From assembly GCA_963835685.1 (NCBI GenBank), contig CAWIGI010000013.1:273624-337623 (forward strand): a stretch of 64,000 nt of DNA. Direction: 5' to 3'. Source of the DNA: DATAGF01 sp963835685 (GTDB lineage: Bacteria; Actinomycetota; Thermoleophilia; Miltoncostaeales; Miltoncostaeaceae). Under the pieces are notes generated by a model. That model saw nothing but the letters and a program-made list of their open reading frames with translations, made no database searches and had not been told where the DNA came from. The position numbers and the translations under genes were made by a program. Shown here piece after piece: positions 17,024-25,199 of the stretch. How positions within the stretch are numbered: position 1 is the stretch's first letter; each line of letters begins with the position of its first letter.

Positions 17024-18220
17024 GTGACCTCGACCGCCCCGAGCCGGCCTCGCCGCCTGGCACCGACGCGTCGCGAGGGCGCGCGCGTGATGCCGCTCGA
17101 GCTCTTCTTCGACCTGGTGTTCGTGCTCGCGCTCACGCAGTGCACGGCCCTGATGGCCGACGAGCCGACCTGGACCGGCGTCGCCAAGGCGATGGCGATC
17201 TTGGGGGTCCTGTGGTGGGCCTGGGGCGGCTACGCCTGGCTCACCAGCGTCGTCGCGCCCGAGGAGACGCTCGCGCGGCTGGTCATCTTCGGCGCGATGG
17301 CGGCGTTCCTCGTCGCAGGCCTGGCCGTGCCCCAGGCCTTCGGGGACTGGGCCCTGCTCTTCGCGTCTGCGTACGCCGCGGTGCGTGTCGCCCACATCCT
17401 CCTCTTCATGCTCGCGAGTGGGGACGACCCGGAGCTGCGCCACTCGGTGACCGCCCTCGCGGTGAGCACGGCGATCGGCGTCGGCCTGCTCGTCGGGGCG
17501 GCGTTCGCCGACGGCGTCCTCCAGGGCCTGCTCTGGCTGGTCGCGCTGCTCATCGACTTCGGCGGCCCCTTTCTGTTCGGGGTGGAGGGGTGGCGGCTGG
17601 TGCCCGGCCACTTCGCCGAGCGGTACGGGCTCATCGTGATCATCGCCCTCGGCGAGTCGATCGTCGCCATCGGGGTCGGTGCGGAGTTCGGCCTCGACGC
17701 AGGCGTGGTGACGGCCGCCGTGGTCGGGATCGCCATCGCCGCGGCGCTCTGGTGGCTCTACTTCGACATCGTCGCGCTGGTGGCCGAGCGGCGCGTCTCG
17801 CGCGCGACGCCGGGGCGCGAGCAGAACGCGATCGCCCGTGACTCCTACTCCTACCTGCACCTGCCGATGGTCGCCGGCATCGTCCTCCTAGCGCTCGGCC
17901 TGAAGAAGTCGCTGGAGCACGTCGGCGACCAGCTGGACACGGTGCCGGCGGCCGCGCTGCTGGGGGGCGTCGCCGTCTACCTGCTCGGGCACGTGGCGTT
18001 CCGGTGGCGCATCGTCCACCGGTTCAGCGTGCAGCGGCTGGTCTGCGCCGTAGTGCTCCTTGCGCTGATCCCCCTCGCCGTCGAGGTCCCGGCGTTGGTC
18101 ACGATGGCGATCGCGGCGGCGCTGCTCGCGGCCCTGATCGTCTACGAGAGCGTCCGGTTCGCCGAGCTGCGCGAGCGGCTGCGCCACGGGCTGGGCGACG
18201 AGGCCGCCGCCCCGCACTAG
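17024..18220 (+). CDS. LtrA-family multi-pass membrane protein
   Basis: 398 residues from a GTG at 17024. The family signature VMPLELFFDLVFVLALTQ is near residue 24, and AERYGLIVIIALGESIVAIG near 200 is the second hallmark. About ten to eleven hydrophobic helices alternate with short basic loops. The family was named for a low-temperature-requirement phenotype in Listeria; its biochemical role is unknown. It is transcribed divergently from rpsF. Confidence 0.88.
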   Translation: MTSTAPSRPRRLAPTRREGARVMPLELFFDLVFVLALTQCTALMADEPTWTGVAKAMAILGVLWWAWGGYAWLTSVVAPEETLARLVIFGAMAAFLVAGLAVPQAFGDWALLFASAYAAVRVAHILLFMLASGDDPELRHSVTALAVSTAIGVGLLVGAAFADGVLQGLLWLVALLIDFGGPFLFGVEGWRLVPGHFAERYGLIVIIALGESIVAIGVGAEFGLDAGVVTAAVVGIAIAAALWWLYFDIVALVAERRVSRATPGREQNAIARDSYSYLHLPMVAGIVLLALGLKKSLEHVGDQLDTVPAAALLGGVAVYLLGHVAFRWRIVHRFSVQRLVCAVVLLALIPLAVEVPALVTMAIAAALLAALIVYESVRFAELRERLRHGLGDEAAAPH

Positions 18221-18233
18221 GATCCCCGCGCAT

Positions 18234-18527
18234 GTGGCCGGGACGAGAGGTCGGGCGATGACGAGGTGGGGGCTCTGGGCGGCGTCCTCGATCGGGGCCG
18301 CGGGCGCCGGGGCCGCGCTCGCGCTGGTGCGGCGCTACCGGCCCGCGGCGGGCGCCGCCCCGGCGCCGCCCCCGGAGATCCCGCTCGGGGCGCCCCCCGC
18401 CGACGCCGCGCCCCCGGAGGACCCGGGCGAAGCCCTCGACGCCGCCCGCGAGCGCCTGCGGGCCCGCGCCGACGCCCTGCGCGAGCAGATCGAGCGCGAC
18501 GGGGAGGGGTCCCCGCCCGGGGGATGA
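18234..18527 (+). CDS. small signal-anchor protein, unknown function
   Basis: 97 residues from GTG 18234, or 89 from ATG 18258 (MTRWGLWAASSIGAAG). The N-terminus is one hydrophobic segment (AASSIGAAGAGAALALV) followed by RRYR, which indicates a type II anchor. The rest is a Pro/Ala-rich linker (PAPPPEIPLGAPPADAAPP) and a charged helix (AARERLRARADALREQI) likely to form a coiled coil. It follows ltrA closely and its stop overlaps the phosphatase start (ATGA). Confidence 0.7.
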   Translation: MAGTRGRAMTRWGLWAASSIGAAGAGAALALVRRYRPAAGAAPAPPPEIPLGAPPADAAPPEDPGEALDAARERLRARADALREQIERDGEGSPPGG

Positions 18528-19348
18528 TCGTCCTCGGCGTCGTGGGGGCGGCGCTCGCCATGGCCGCGCCGGCGACCGCCGGCCCGCCGGCCGCGCACGC
18601 CGCCCAGGCGCCGCCCGTGCGGTTCGCCGTCAAGGGCGACTGGGGATACGGCGGCTCGGCGCAGGCCGCCGTCACCCGCCGGATGTGCGCCGAGGCGCGC
18701 CGCGCGCCGTTCGCGTTCGTGCTGACGACGGGCGACAACTTCTATCGCCCCGACGGCGTGGCGACGACGGACAACTACTGGCGGCCGGAGCGCTGCCTGC
18801 GCGCGCTCGGGGTCCGCTGGCGCGCCGCCTGGGGGAACCACGACATCGTGGGCGGCGACACCGCCACGGTCCTCGGCTCACCGCGGCGCCGCTACGCCTT
18901 CAGCGCCGGTCCCGCCCGGGTCGTGGTGCTGGACAGCACCGACCCCGGCGACCCCGCCCAGACCGCCTTCCTTCGCCGGGAGCTGAGCCGGGCCGTGGAG
19001 CCGGTGCGCATCGTCGCCTTCCACCACCCGCTCTACACGGCCGGCCTCCACCCGCCCGCCGAGGACGCCCGGCGGGAGTGGGGCCCCGTCCTGCGGGCCG
19101 GCCGCGTCACCCTGGTCCTGCAGGGGCACAACCACGCCTACGAGCGGCTCGAGGCCGGCGGCGTCACCTACATCACCACCGGCGGCGGCGGGGCCCCCCT
19201 CTATCCCTGCGTGCGGCCCTCGCGCGAGCTGCGCCGGTGCGTCGCCGCGCACCACTTCCTCGCGGTCACCGCGACCGCGCGGGCGGTCTCCGTGCGGGCG
19301 GTCTCGCCCTCGGGCCGGACCCTCGAGCGGATCCGGATCGTCGTCTAG
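18524..19348 (+). CDS. secreted metallophosphoesterase (purple-acid-phosphatase-like)
   Basis: 274 residues from the ATG at 18524. A signal peptide (about residues 1-26, ending AAHA) precedes a calcineurin-like metallophosphatase domain. Metal-binding motifs are in order: KGDWGYGG near 35, TTGDNFY near 65, WGNHDIVGG near 105, FHHPLYTAG near 165, GHNHAYER near 203. This set resembles the tartrate-resistant acid phosphatase branch; the substrate is unknown. The stop shares a CTAG with the convergent regulator gene. Confidence 0.87.
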   Translation: MIVLGVVGAALAMAAPATAGPPAAHAAQAPPVRFAVKGDWGYGGSAQAAVTRRMCAEARRAPFAFVLTTGDNFYRPDGVATTDNYWRPERCLRALGVRWRAAWGNHDIVGGDTATVLGSPRRRYAFSAGPARVVVLDSTDPGDPAQTAFLRRELSRAVEPVRIVAFHHPLYTAGLHPPAEDARREWGPVLRAGRVTLVLQGHNHAYERLEAGGVTYITTGGGGAPLYPCVRPSRELRRCVAAHHFLAVTATARAVSVRAVSPSGRTLERIRIVV

Positions 19349-20019
19349 AGCGCCTGCGAGAGCGGCACGCGGGCGCTGCGGCCGGCCACGGCCGCGGCCC
19401 AGGCCGTCGCGACCCGCACCGTGAGCCGGCTCATCGCGGCCACCACGTCGCGCCGCTGGGCCTCGCTCAGCGCGGGCGGGGGCGTCTGGAGGGCGCGGTC
19501 GATCGCCCGCTCGAGCGCCAGGCTCCCGCCGAGGGTCACCTCCGCGGACGACCCGGCCAGCCCGTGCCCGCGGCCGTAGGTCTCCGCGCGGTCGAGGGCC
19601 TCCGCGAGGCTGCCGACCTCGAACGCGTCCGCCAGGGCGTCAACCCAAGCGCGCACGACCCCGCGCCGCTCGCCGGAGGGCAGGCGCCGGTACGCGGTCT
19701 CGGCGGGGCCCTCGACCAGCGTCTCGACGACATCCGACACCCGGTCGGCGCGGGCGCGGAGGGCCCGGGCGAGGTCGGGAGCCACGGCGAGGTCGACGGC
19801 GCCGGCCCTGAGTGGGCGCGTCGGCCGGGCCGGCCGCCGCGCGAGCCACTGGCGCAGGACCTCCGGGTCGAACCGGCGGTGACCGCCCGCGGTGCGCACG
19901 TGGGGCACGCGGCCTTCGCTGGCCCAGAGCCGCAGGGTGCTCGGGCTCACCCCGAGGGCCTTCGCGGCAGCCGAGACGGACAGCCATTGCCCCTCCGAGC
20001 GCCGTGCGCGCGCGCTCAC
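19345..20019 (-). CDS. MerR-superfamily helix-turn-helix protein, second of a paralogous pair
   Basis: 224 residues from GTG 20019. Residues 8-60 are a winged helix of the BldC/MerR type: LSVSAAAKALGVSPSTLRLW, then GRVPHVRTAGGHRRF, where GGHRRF is the wing motif. The C-terminal 140 residues are Ala/Arg-rich and helical (ALRARADRVSDVVETLVEG) with no known ligand-binding domain. It starts 7 bp after its upstream paralogue and is surely co-transcribed. The partner domain is similar in design but diverged, so the two may heterodimerise. Confidence 0.8.
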   Translation of the reverse strand: MSARARRSEGQWLSVSAAAKALGVSPSTLRLWASEGRVPHVRTAGGHRRFDPEVLRQWLARRPARPTRPLRAGAVDLAVAPDLARALRARADRVSDVVETLVEGPAETAYRRLPSGERRGVVRAWVDALADAFEVGSLAEALDRAETYGRGHGLAGSSAEVTLGGSLALERAIDRALQTPPPALSEAQRRDVVAAMSRLTVRVATAWAAAVAGRSARVPLSQAL

Positions 20020-20026
20020 CGCGGCC

Positions 20027-20752
20027 TCACTCGACCGCCGAGCGCAGCCGGCAGCGGACGCCGTCGGCGTACCCCGAGGCCACCCGAACGGCCATGCGGT
20101 CGAGGGCGCGCTCGAGCGCGCGCCGGTCGAGGGGCCGGCTCTCGCAGGCCGGCGCGAGCACGCGGTCGACCGCGCGGCGCACCGAGAGGGCCTCCGTGAC
20201 CACCGCGTCGCCCGGCTGGCCCGACGCCCCGTCACGGAAGCCCTCCCACTCGGCCTCGTCGTAGCACTCGCCGAGGTCGCCGGCCTCGAGCCCGTCCGCG
20301 AGCGACTCGAGCGTGCCGAGGACGCGCGATCGCCGGCCGGCCGCGGCGCGGGGCGCCGGCGCCCGCGCCTGGGCGAGCTCCTCCTCGAACGCCGTCACGA
20401 CCGACCCGGATCGCGCCCGCAGGGCATCCGCCAGGGCGGGCATGGGCTCGATCCGCGTGGGCACCAGCTCGCCCGTCCGCGACGTGGGCGACGGCGGGGC
20501 GCCGCCGCGCTCGGCGAGCCAGCGGATCAGCTCATCGAGCTCGAAGCGCCGGTGGCCGCCGGGGGTGCGGACGTGGGGCACCCGGCCGGCGGCCGCCCAG
20601 GCGCGCAGCGACGAGGAGCTGACCCCGAGCAGCCGCGCGGCGGCGGACACCGACAGGAGCTGGGGCCCCCGTGCGTCGCGCACCTCCGCGGGCGGCGGCG
20701 CCGTCCGAACGCCCGCATCGGCCCACCCGGACATCGCCATCTCAGGCGCCAT
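20027..20752 (-). CDS. MerR-superfamily helix-turn-helix protein, first of a paralogous pair
   Basis: 241 residues if started at ATG 20752; ATGs at 20740 and 20734 are alternatives. After a non-conserved N-terminus, the domain LLSVSAAARLLGVSSSSLRAW...GRVPHVRTPGGHRRF matches the downstream gene over about 50 residues. The C-terminal half (ALADALRARSGSVVTAFEEEL, TLESLADGLEAGDLGE) aligns loosely with it. It probably results from tandem duplication and divergence. GATAGT directly precedes the first ATG, which favours transcription entering here from the 148-bp gap. Confidence 0.78.
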   Translation of the reverse strand: MAPEMAMSGWADAGVRTAPPPAEVRDARGPQLLSVSAAARLLGVSSSSLRAWAAAGRVPHVRTPGGHRRFELDELIRWLAERGGAPPSPTSRTGELVPTRIEPMPALADALRARSGSVVTAFEEELAQARAPAPRAAAGRRSRVLGTLESLADGLEAGDLGECYDEAEWEGFRDGASGQPGDAVVTEALSVRRAVDRVLAPACESRPLDRRALERALDRMAVRVASGYADGVRCRLRSAVE

Positions 20753-20900
20753 CACTATCGAGAACGGCAAGAATGTCCCGATTCTGGGCACGTGTCTCGC
20801 ACAACGCAACCGGACGGGCCGAGCGCAAGGCGCCGAAACTACCAAAACCTTCCGGAGCCGGGGCCCCGCTCAATGAAATCTCACACCCTCGGCTGCGGGA
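20753..20900. other. gap between DedA and MerR-pair genes
   Basis: 148 bp, noticeably less G+C-rich than the flanks, with the repeated element TTGCG on the minus strand (TTGCGCTCGG and TTGCGTTGTGCGAG). It presumably holds the regulator promoter. No coding frame or RNA gene is supported. Confidence 0.5.
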
Positions 20901-21596
20901 TCACCCGCCCGGGGTCGTGGTGGGCGTCGCGCTTCCCGCCCGGGCCCGCTCGGCCTCGGCGGCCGCGCGCTCGCGCCGCACGCGCTGACGCTCCTTGAGC
21001 GCCACGAACGCGCCCACGAGGGCGGTCACCCCGAACGCCACCACGAACGCGACCCAGAGCTGGCCGGCGAAGGCCTTGCCCGCGAAGTAGCCGAGCAGCC
21101 CCGCCTGCGTCGCCCAGACGATGCCGCCCAGCATGTCGAAGAACAGGAAGCGCGGGTAGGGCATCTGCCCGGCCCCGCACGAGAGGTTGATCGCGATGCG
21201 GATGCCGGGGAGGAAGCGGCCGACGAAGACGAGGGCCGCCCCCTGGCGGCGGACCATCCGCTCGGCGGCCTCGAGGCGCTGCGGGCCCGCGAACCGCATG
21301 ACGAACCGCTTGATGGGCCCTCCGCCCGCGCGGCCGATCCAGAACGCGGTCGAGTCGCCGATGACCGCGCCGACCGCGCCCGCGAGGATCACCAGCGGCA
21401 GGCTCAGGGAGCCGTCCGCCGCGAGTACCGCCGCGGCCACGATCGCGGTCTCGCCCGGCAGGAGCGGGAACACGCCGTCGCCCGCGACGACCAGCAGCAC
21501 GGCCCAGTAGCCGTACGCGGCCGCGTCCTCGGCGAAGTCGGCGAACTGCTCGAGGATCGCCGCGCTCTGAGCCCACGCGATCGCCAGGGTGCCCAC
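20901..21596 (-). CDS. DedA-family membrane protein
   Basis: 231 residues. Features of the DedA/SNARE-associated family are present: the reentrant-helix segment GDGVFPLLPGETAIVAAA near residue 38, GDSTAFWIGRAGG near 85, and FVGRFLPGIRIAINLSCGAG near 125 with the conserved Arg residues. The C-terminal helix ends in a charged tail. Family members are linked to undecaprenyl-phosphate or phospholipid flipping and envelope homeostasis. Start: GTG at 21596. Confidence 0.9.
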   Translation of the reverse strand: MGTLAIAWAQSAAILEQFADFAEDAAAYGYWAVLLVVAGDGVFPLLPGETAIVAAAVLAADGSLSLPLVILAGAVGAVIGDSTAFWIGRAGGGPIKRFVMRFAGPQRLEAAERMVRRQGAALVFVGRFLPGIRIAINLSCGAGQMPYPRFLFFDMLGGIVWATQAGLLGYFAGKAFAGQLWVAFVVAFGVTALVGAFVALKERQRVRRERAAAEAERARAGSATPTTTPGG

Positions 21597-21643
21597 GCGC
21601 CGATGATGCCAGCGGCACCGCCCGCCCGCGACTCAGGAGGCCC

Positions 21644-21731
21644 AGCCGCGAGAGGGGCGTATGGCCTCAGCCCCTCGGACGGCGCGCCCCGCCGTCAGGC
21701 GGAGCCGGGAGAGGGGCGTATGTCCGCCCCT
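21644..21731. terminator. two tandem hairpins sharing AGAGGGGCGTATG
   Basis: A 20-bp unit, AGCCGSGAGAGGGGCGTATG, occurs at 21644 and 21703 with one mismatch. The second copy forms AGGGGCG-TATGTC-CGCCCCT (21712-21731), a perfect 7-bp stem overlapping the stop of the small membrane-protein gene. The first folds as AGGGGC...GCCCCT. Position at the gene end suggests termination for the minus-strand gene; no U-run is present. Confidence 0.55.
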
Positions 21732-22050
21732 AGGCCGCCCGGCGCTCCCCTGGCGGCGCGTCGGCGTCGCGGCGCGCGACGGCGCGCAGGGCGTGCCGGC
21801 GCTCGCCGGCGGGCTCCCGGAGGCGCCCGAGCAGGGGGCTCAGCAGCGCGAGGGCGGCGACGGCAGCGACGAGGGCGGCCTGCGGCGCGTCCGCCTCGAG
21901 CGCGAGGGCCGCGAGGGCCATCAGCCCGAGCCCGCCGACGGCGCGCATCGTCATGAGGGCGGCCGACGAGGCGCGCCCGGGACGGCCCGCGTCCCACGCG
22001 GCCCACGCCAGCAGCGCCGAGAGCGCCAGACCCGCCGTCCACCAGCCCAT
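21730..22050 (-). CDS. small multi-pass membrane protein, unknown
   Basis: 106 residues from ATG 22050, preceded by GAGGGGAGGG at ideal distance. Three hydrophobic helices are visible: residues 2-20 (GWWTAGLALSALLAWAAW), 30-52 (LMTMRAVGGLGLMALAALAL) and 55-75. A strongly basic C-terminus (RRHALRAVARRDADAPPGERR) follows. No family recognised. It is divergent from the gene at 22161 across 110 bp. Confidence 0.7.
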   Translation of the reverse strand: MGWWTAGLALSALLAWAAWDAGRPGRASSAALMTMRAVGGLGLMALAALALEADAPQAALVAAVAALALLSPLLGRLREPAGERRHALRAVARRDADAPPGERRAA

Positions 22051-22147
22051 GGAACCCTCCCCTCGGGTGGTCTGACTTGGCCGCCCGGCGGCGTTCCCCT
22101 GCCGTCGCGAGATCCCTCTGAAACGGCACGGTGTCCGCGGTCTGTGC

Positions 22148-22153
22148 GATAAT
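22148..22153 (+). promoter_or_regulatory. -10 box (GATAAT) for a leaderless transcript starting at 22161
   Basis: TGTGCGATAAT ends 7 nt before the ATG at 22161. With the usual 6-8 nt spacing the transcript would begin at the start codon itself. Confidence 0.55.
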
Positions 22154-22160
22154 GCAGCCC

Positions 22161-22409
22161 ATGTCCGAGATCCCCGCCCAGCTCCTCGAGTCCTTCAAGC
22201 TGCTCGATCCGGAGGTCGCCCAGCGGCTGACCGACGCCCTGACCCCGGTCGCCGGGGAGCTCGGTCCCCGCGAGGAGGCCGTCCTGGAGCGACTCGTGCG
22301 CGGCCTCGCCGACGGCGCGCCGGCGGCGGAGCTCAACGCGTTCGTCCGCCTCCTCCCGGTGACGGTCAGCCGGGCGGTGCAGCCGGCGATCGAGCCGGTC
22401 ACCGCCTGA
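22161..22409 (+). CDS. small helical protein, unknown
   Basis: 82 residues, MSEIPAQLLESFKLLDPEVAQ at the start, all predicted helical, acidic, without Cys, signal peptide or membrane segment. An upstream in-frame ATG at 22152 lies within the -10 box, so the ATG at 22161 is preferred. I do not recognise a family. It is monocistronic, with 70 bp before the sugar-dehydrogenase gene. Confidence 0.65.
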   Translation: MSEIPAQLLESFKLLDPEVAQRLTDALTPVAGELGPREEAVLERLVRGLADGAPAAELNAFVRLLPVTVSRAVQPAIEPVTA

Positions 22410-22465
22410 ACCACCCGGCGCGCGTCGCGGTACCCCGGTCTCCGCTCCTGAAGCGGGGTCTGCGC

Positions 22466-22471
22466 TAGCGT
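22466..22471 (+). promoter_or_regulatory. -10 box (TAGCGT) for leaderless start at 22480
   Basis: TAGCGT ends 8 nt before the GTG of the sugar-dehydrogenase lipoprotein gene, and no ribosome-binding site lies between. Confidence 0.5.
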
Positions 22472-22479
22472 TCGCGCTC

Positions 22480-23694
22480 GTGACCGCCCGCCGCACGATC
22501 GCCGCGATCGCCCTGGTCTGCGCGTCGGCCGCGCTCGCGGGGTGCGGCTCCGGCGGGGACGCGGAGGACGCCGTCGCCTCCGCCGAGCGGTCCCAGCGCC
22601 CGGCCCGGCAGGAGGCGCAGGCCGGCGGCTTCCGGCTGGCGAAGGTGGCGGGCAACCTCGGCGACGCCCTCTACGTGACCGCCGCGCCGGGCCGGCCGGG
22701 GCGCCTGTACGTCGTCCAGCAGGGCGGCCGCATCAGGATCCTCGAGCGGGGCCGGATGCGGGGGACGTTCCTCGACATCTCCGGCCTCGTCACCGCGGGC
22801 GGCGAGCAGGGGCTGCTGGGACTGGCGTTCCACCCGGGCTACGCCCGCAACGGCCGTTTCTTCGTGTACTACACGACCGGCGCCGGCGACCAGCGGGTGG
22901 TCGAGTACCGGCGCGCGAGCGCGGGGCGGGCCAACCGCGGCAGCGCCCGCGGGCTCCTGACGATGCAGGACCCGTACTCGAACCACAACGGCGGGCACCT
23001 GGCGTTCGGCCCAGACGGGTTCCTCTACATCGGCACCGGCGACGGCGGCAGCGGCGGGGACCCCGAGGACAACGGCCAGTCCCCGGACACCCTCCTCGGC
23101 AAGCTGCTGCGGATCGACGTCAACTCGCGCAGCGGCGGCCGCCCCTACGGGATCCCGCCGGGCAACCCCTACCGCTCGGGCGGCGGCCGGCCCGAGATCT
23201 ACGCCTACGGCCTGCGCAACCCGTGGCGCTTCTCGTTCGACCGCCGGCGCGGCGACCTCTGGATCGGCGACGTCGGCCAGAACGCCGTCGAGGAGATCGA
23301 CTTCCGCCGCCGCGGGACCGGCGCCGGCGTGAACTTCGGCTGGAACGCCTTCGAGGGCCGTTCCGCCTTCTCCGGGGGCGGCCCGGTCCGCGGCAGGTCG
23401 CCGGTGGGGCCGGTGTCCCAGTACTCGCACGGCTCCCAGGGCGACTGCTCGGTCACGGGCGGCTACGTCTACAGGGGCACCAAGGTCCCGGCGCTGCGCG
23501 GCCGCTACGCATACGCCGACTACTGCTCGGGGCGCCTGTGGACCATGCGCGCCGGGCCCGACCCGGGCGGCGTGCGCGAGGAGACCGGCCGGCTCGGCGT
23601 CAGCCTGTCCAATGTCACCTCCTTCGGCGAGGGGCTCGCCGGCGAGGTCTATGTCATCGCCAACGGCTCGCTCTACCGCTTCGCCCGCCGCTAG
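22480..23694 (+). CDS. PQQ-type glucose/sorbosone dehydrogenase-family lipoprotein
   Basis: 404 residues. Signal peptide with lipobox ALAGC (Cys21) indicates a lipid-anchored extracytoplasmic protein. The rest is the six-bladed propeller of the soluble glucose dehydrogenase/sorbosone dehydrogenase family: GEQGLLGLAFHPGY near residue 107, NHNGGHLAFGPDGFLYIGTGDGG near 168, LLRIDVN, and YGLRNPWRFSFDR near 245. These enzymes bind PQQ and calcium and oxidise sugars, but many relatives have unproven substrates. No PQQ biosynthesis gene is in the window. Confidence 0.88.
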   Translation: MTARRTIAAIALVCASAALAGCGSGGDAEDAVASAERSQRPARQEAQAGGFRLAKVAGNLGDALYVTAAPGRPGRLYVVQQGGRIRILERGRMRGTFLDISGLVTAGGEQGLLGLAFHPGYARNGRFFVYYTTGAGDQRVVEYRRASAGRANRGSARGLLTMQDPYSNHNGGHLAFGPDGFLYIGTGDGGSGGDPEDNGQSPDTLLGKLLRIDVNSRSGGRPYGIPPGNPYRSGGGRPEIYAYGLRNPWRFSFDRRRGDLWIGDVGQNAVEEIDFRRRGTGAGVNFGWNAFEGRSAFSGGGPVRGRSPVGPVSQYSHGSQGDCSVTGGYVYRGTKVPALRGRYAYADYCSGRLWTMRAGPDPGGVREETGRLGVSLSNVTSFGEGLAGEVYVIANGSLYRFARR

Positions 23695-24475
23695 CCCGGC
23701 GGCCGCCGGCGGCCCGGTCCGGCCCTCGGCCGGCTGGGGGGTCGTGCACCTGATGCTGCGCGCCGCGCCCGGCGACCGGGATGCGCGCACGGCCGGCGAC
23801 GCCCTCGACGCCATCGCGGAGTTCGCGCGGGCCGATCCGCAGCAGGTGATCGCCTTCTCGGTGCTCGGGGGGCGAGCCGACCTGGGCCTGATGGCCGTCG
23901 GCCCCGACCTCGACGCCCTCGACGCCCTGGTGAAGCGCATCCTGCGCGGGCCCTTCGAGCCGGTCTACTCGTTCGTCTCCCTCACCGAGCTCAGCGAGTA
24001 CACGAGCACCGAGGACGACGAGCGCGCCCGCCTGCTGGCCGAGGGGGCGGAGGACGTCGAGGCGAGCCTGGCCGAGTGGCGCGCCCGGATGGAGGCGTAC
24101 CGGGAGGCCCGCCTGCACCCCCGCCTGCCCCCCCGCTCGACGATCGCCTTCTACCCGATGTCCAAGCGCCGCGAGCCGGGCGCGAACTGGTACGAGCTGA
24201 GCTTCGAGGAGCGCAAGCGCCTCATGGGGGGCCACGCGCAGGTGGGCCGGCGCTACGCCGGGCGCATCCTGCAGCTCATCACCGGCGCCACCGGGCTCGA
24301 CGACTGGGAGTGGGGCGTGACCCTGCTCGCCGACGACCTCGCGGCGATCAAGGAGATCGTCTACGAGATGCGCTTCGACGAGGTCAGCGCGCGCTACGCC
24401 GAGTTCGGCCCCTTCTTCGTGGGCCTCGTGATGGAGCCCGAGGAGGCGTTCGGCCGAGCCGGCCTCGGGGGCTGA
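23651..24475 (+). CDS. hemQ: hemQ, coproheme decarboxylase (chlorite-dismutase family)
   Basis: 274 residues from ATG 23651, overlapping the previous gene by 44 bp; the conserved core begins GWGVVHLMLR. Last step of the coproporphyrin-dependent haem pathway of Gram-positive bacteria: oxidative decarboxylation of coproheme to haem b. FYPMSKRREPGANWYELS carries the catalytic Tyr near residue 155, GGHAQVGRRYAG the proximal His near 195, and WGVTLLADDLAAIKEIVYEMRFDE is typical of the actinobacterial branch. It supports a Gram-positive, probably actinobacterial host. Confidence 0.92.
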   Translation: MSSPTARSTASPAASPAAAGGPVRPSAGWGVVHLMLRAAPGDRDARTAGDALDAIAEFARADPQQVIAFSVLGGRADLGLMAVGPDLDALDALVKRILRGPFEPVYSFVSLTELSEYTSTEDDERARLLAEGAEDVEASLAEWRARMEAYREARLHPRLPPRSTIAFYPMSKRREPGANWYELSFEERKRLMGGHAQVGRRYAGRILQLITGATGLDDWEWGVTLLADDLAAIKEIVYEMRFDEVSARYAEFGPFFVGLVMEPEEAFGRAGLGG

Positions 24476-24511
24476 TCCGCTCGCCGGGCTGGGGAAGGCC
24501 CCGGGCGCGCC

Positions 24512-24555
24512 GGCGAAATCGGCTCCGGCCTTCGGCCGGGGCGCGCCGATTTCGC
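24512..24555. terminator. large hairpin between convergent hemQ and osmC-like gene
   Basis: GCGAAATCGG...CCGATTTCGC arms enclose an inner CCGGCC-TTC-GGCCGG stem, making one long nested hairpin. It lies between two converging genes and can serve both strands. Confidence 0.75.
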
Positions 24556-24569
24556 AGATGCGGACTAAT

Positions 24570-24605
24570 CCGGCCTTACCGCCTTCGGCGGGGCGAGAGG
24601 CCGGA
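24570..24605. terminator. second hairpin before the osmC-like stop
   Basis: CCGGCCT...AGGCCGG arms enclose CCGCCTTCGGCGG. Together with the adjacent hairpin this forms a bidirectional termination region. Confidence 0.65.
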
Positions 24606-24607
24606 AT

Positions 24608-25121
24608 TCACCGTTCTGCGGCGGCCGTCTCGGTGATGAGCTCCCGTTCCACGGTGAGCGGCCGGGCGAGGGCGTCGAGCACGGGGCAGTGGCGGTTGAA
24701 CGTGGTCGGCCAGCTCCTCGTAGCGCTCCCGGCTCTCCGGCCCCGTCAGGGAGACGCGCAGCGTGACCTTCTCGTAGCCGGCGGGCTGCACCGCGTCGAC
24801 CCCGAGGAGGCCGCGCAGGTCGATGTCGCCGACCACCTCCACCTCCACCCGGTCGAGGGCGACGCCGAGCTCCGCGGCCCAGAGCCGGTAGGTGATCGCC
24901 TGGCAGGTGGCGAGGCTCGTCAGGAACAGCTCGATGGGGCTCTGGGCGGTGTCCGACCCGCCCAGCGAGCGCGGCTCGTCGCACGCGACGGTGTGGCCGC
25001 GGGCGGTGGCCTCGCAGAGCATGCCCTCCTCCAGCGCCGTCGTCAGGCGGATGGCCACGCGGGCGCGCCCGGGGTCGGCGCGGAAGCGGTCGGCGAGCGC
25101 GGCGTGGGGTGCCTCGGCCAT
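24608..25121 (-). CDS. OsmC/Ohr-family protein (single-base frameshift near 24696)
   Basis: OsmC-fold thiol peroxidase-like protein. From ATG 25121 the frame reads MAEAPHAALADRF through SPIELFLTSLATCQAITYR (first catalytic Cys near residue 70) to RYEELADHV. One extra T near 24696 then shifts it; the corrected frame gives NRHCPVLDALARPLTVE (second Cys) and ends EEL-free at ITETAAAER. Corrected length is about 170. TAGCAT at 25135-25130 ends 8 nt before the ATG, so the mRNA is probably leaderless. Organic-hydroperoxide reduction is plausible but unproven. Confidence 0.85.
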
Positions 25122-25129
25122 GGCGCCCA

Positions 25130-25135
25130 ATGCTA
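25130..25135 (-). promoter_or_regulatory. -10 box (TAGCAT) for leaderless osmC-like transcript
   Basis: Minus-strand TAGCAT ends 8 nt before the ATG at 25121, with no room for a ribosome-binding site. Confidence 0.5.
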
Positions 25136-25199
25136 CCGGCCCGGCCGCGCCAGGCCGGGCGCGGGTATCCTGGCGCCCCGGTCCGGCGGAGGGAGGACG

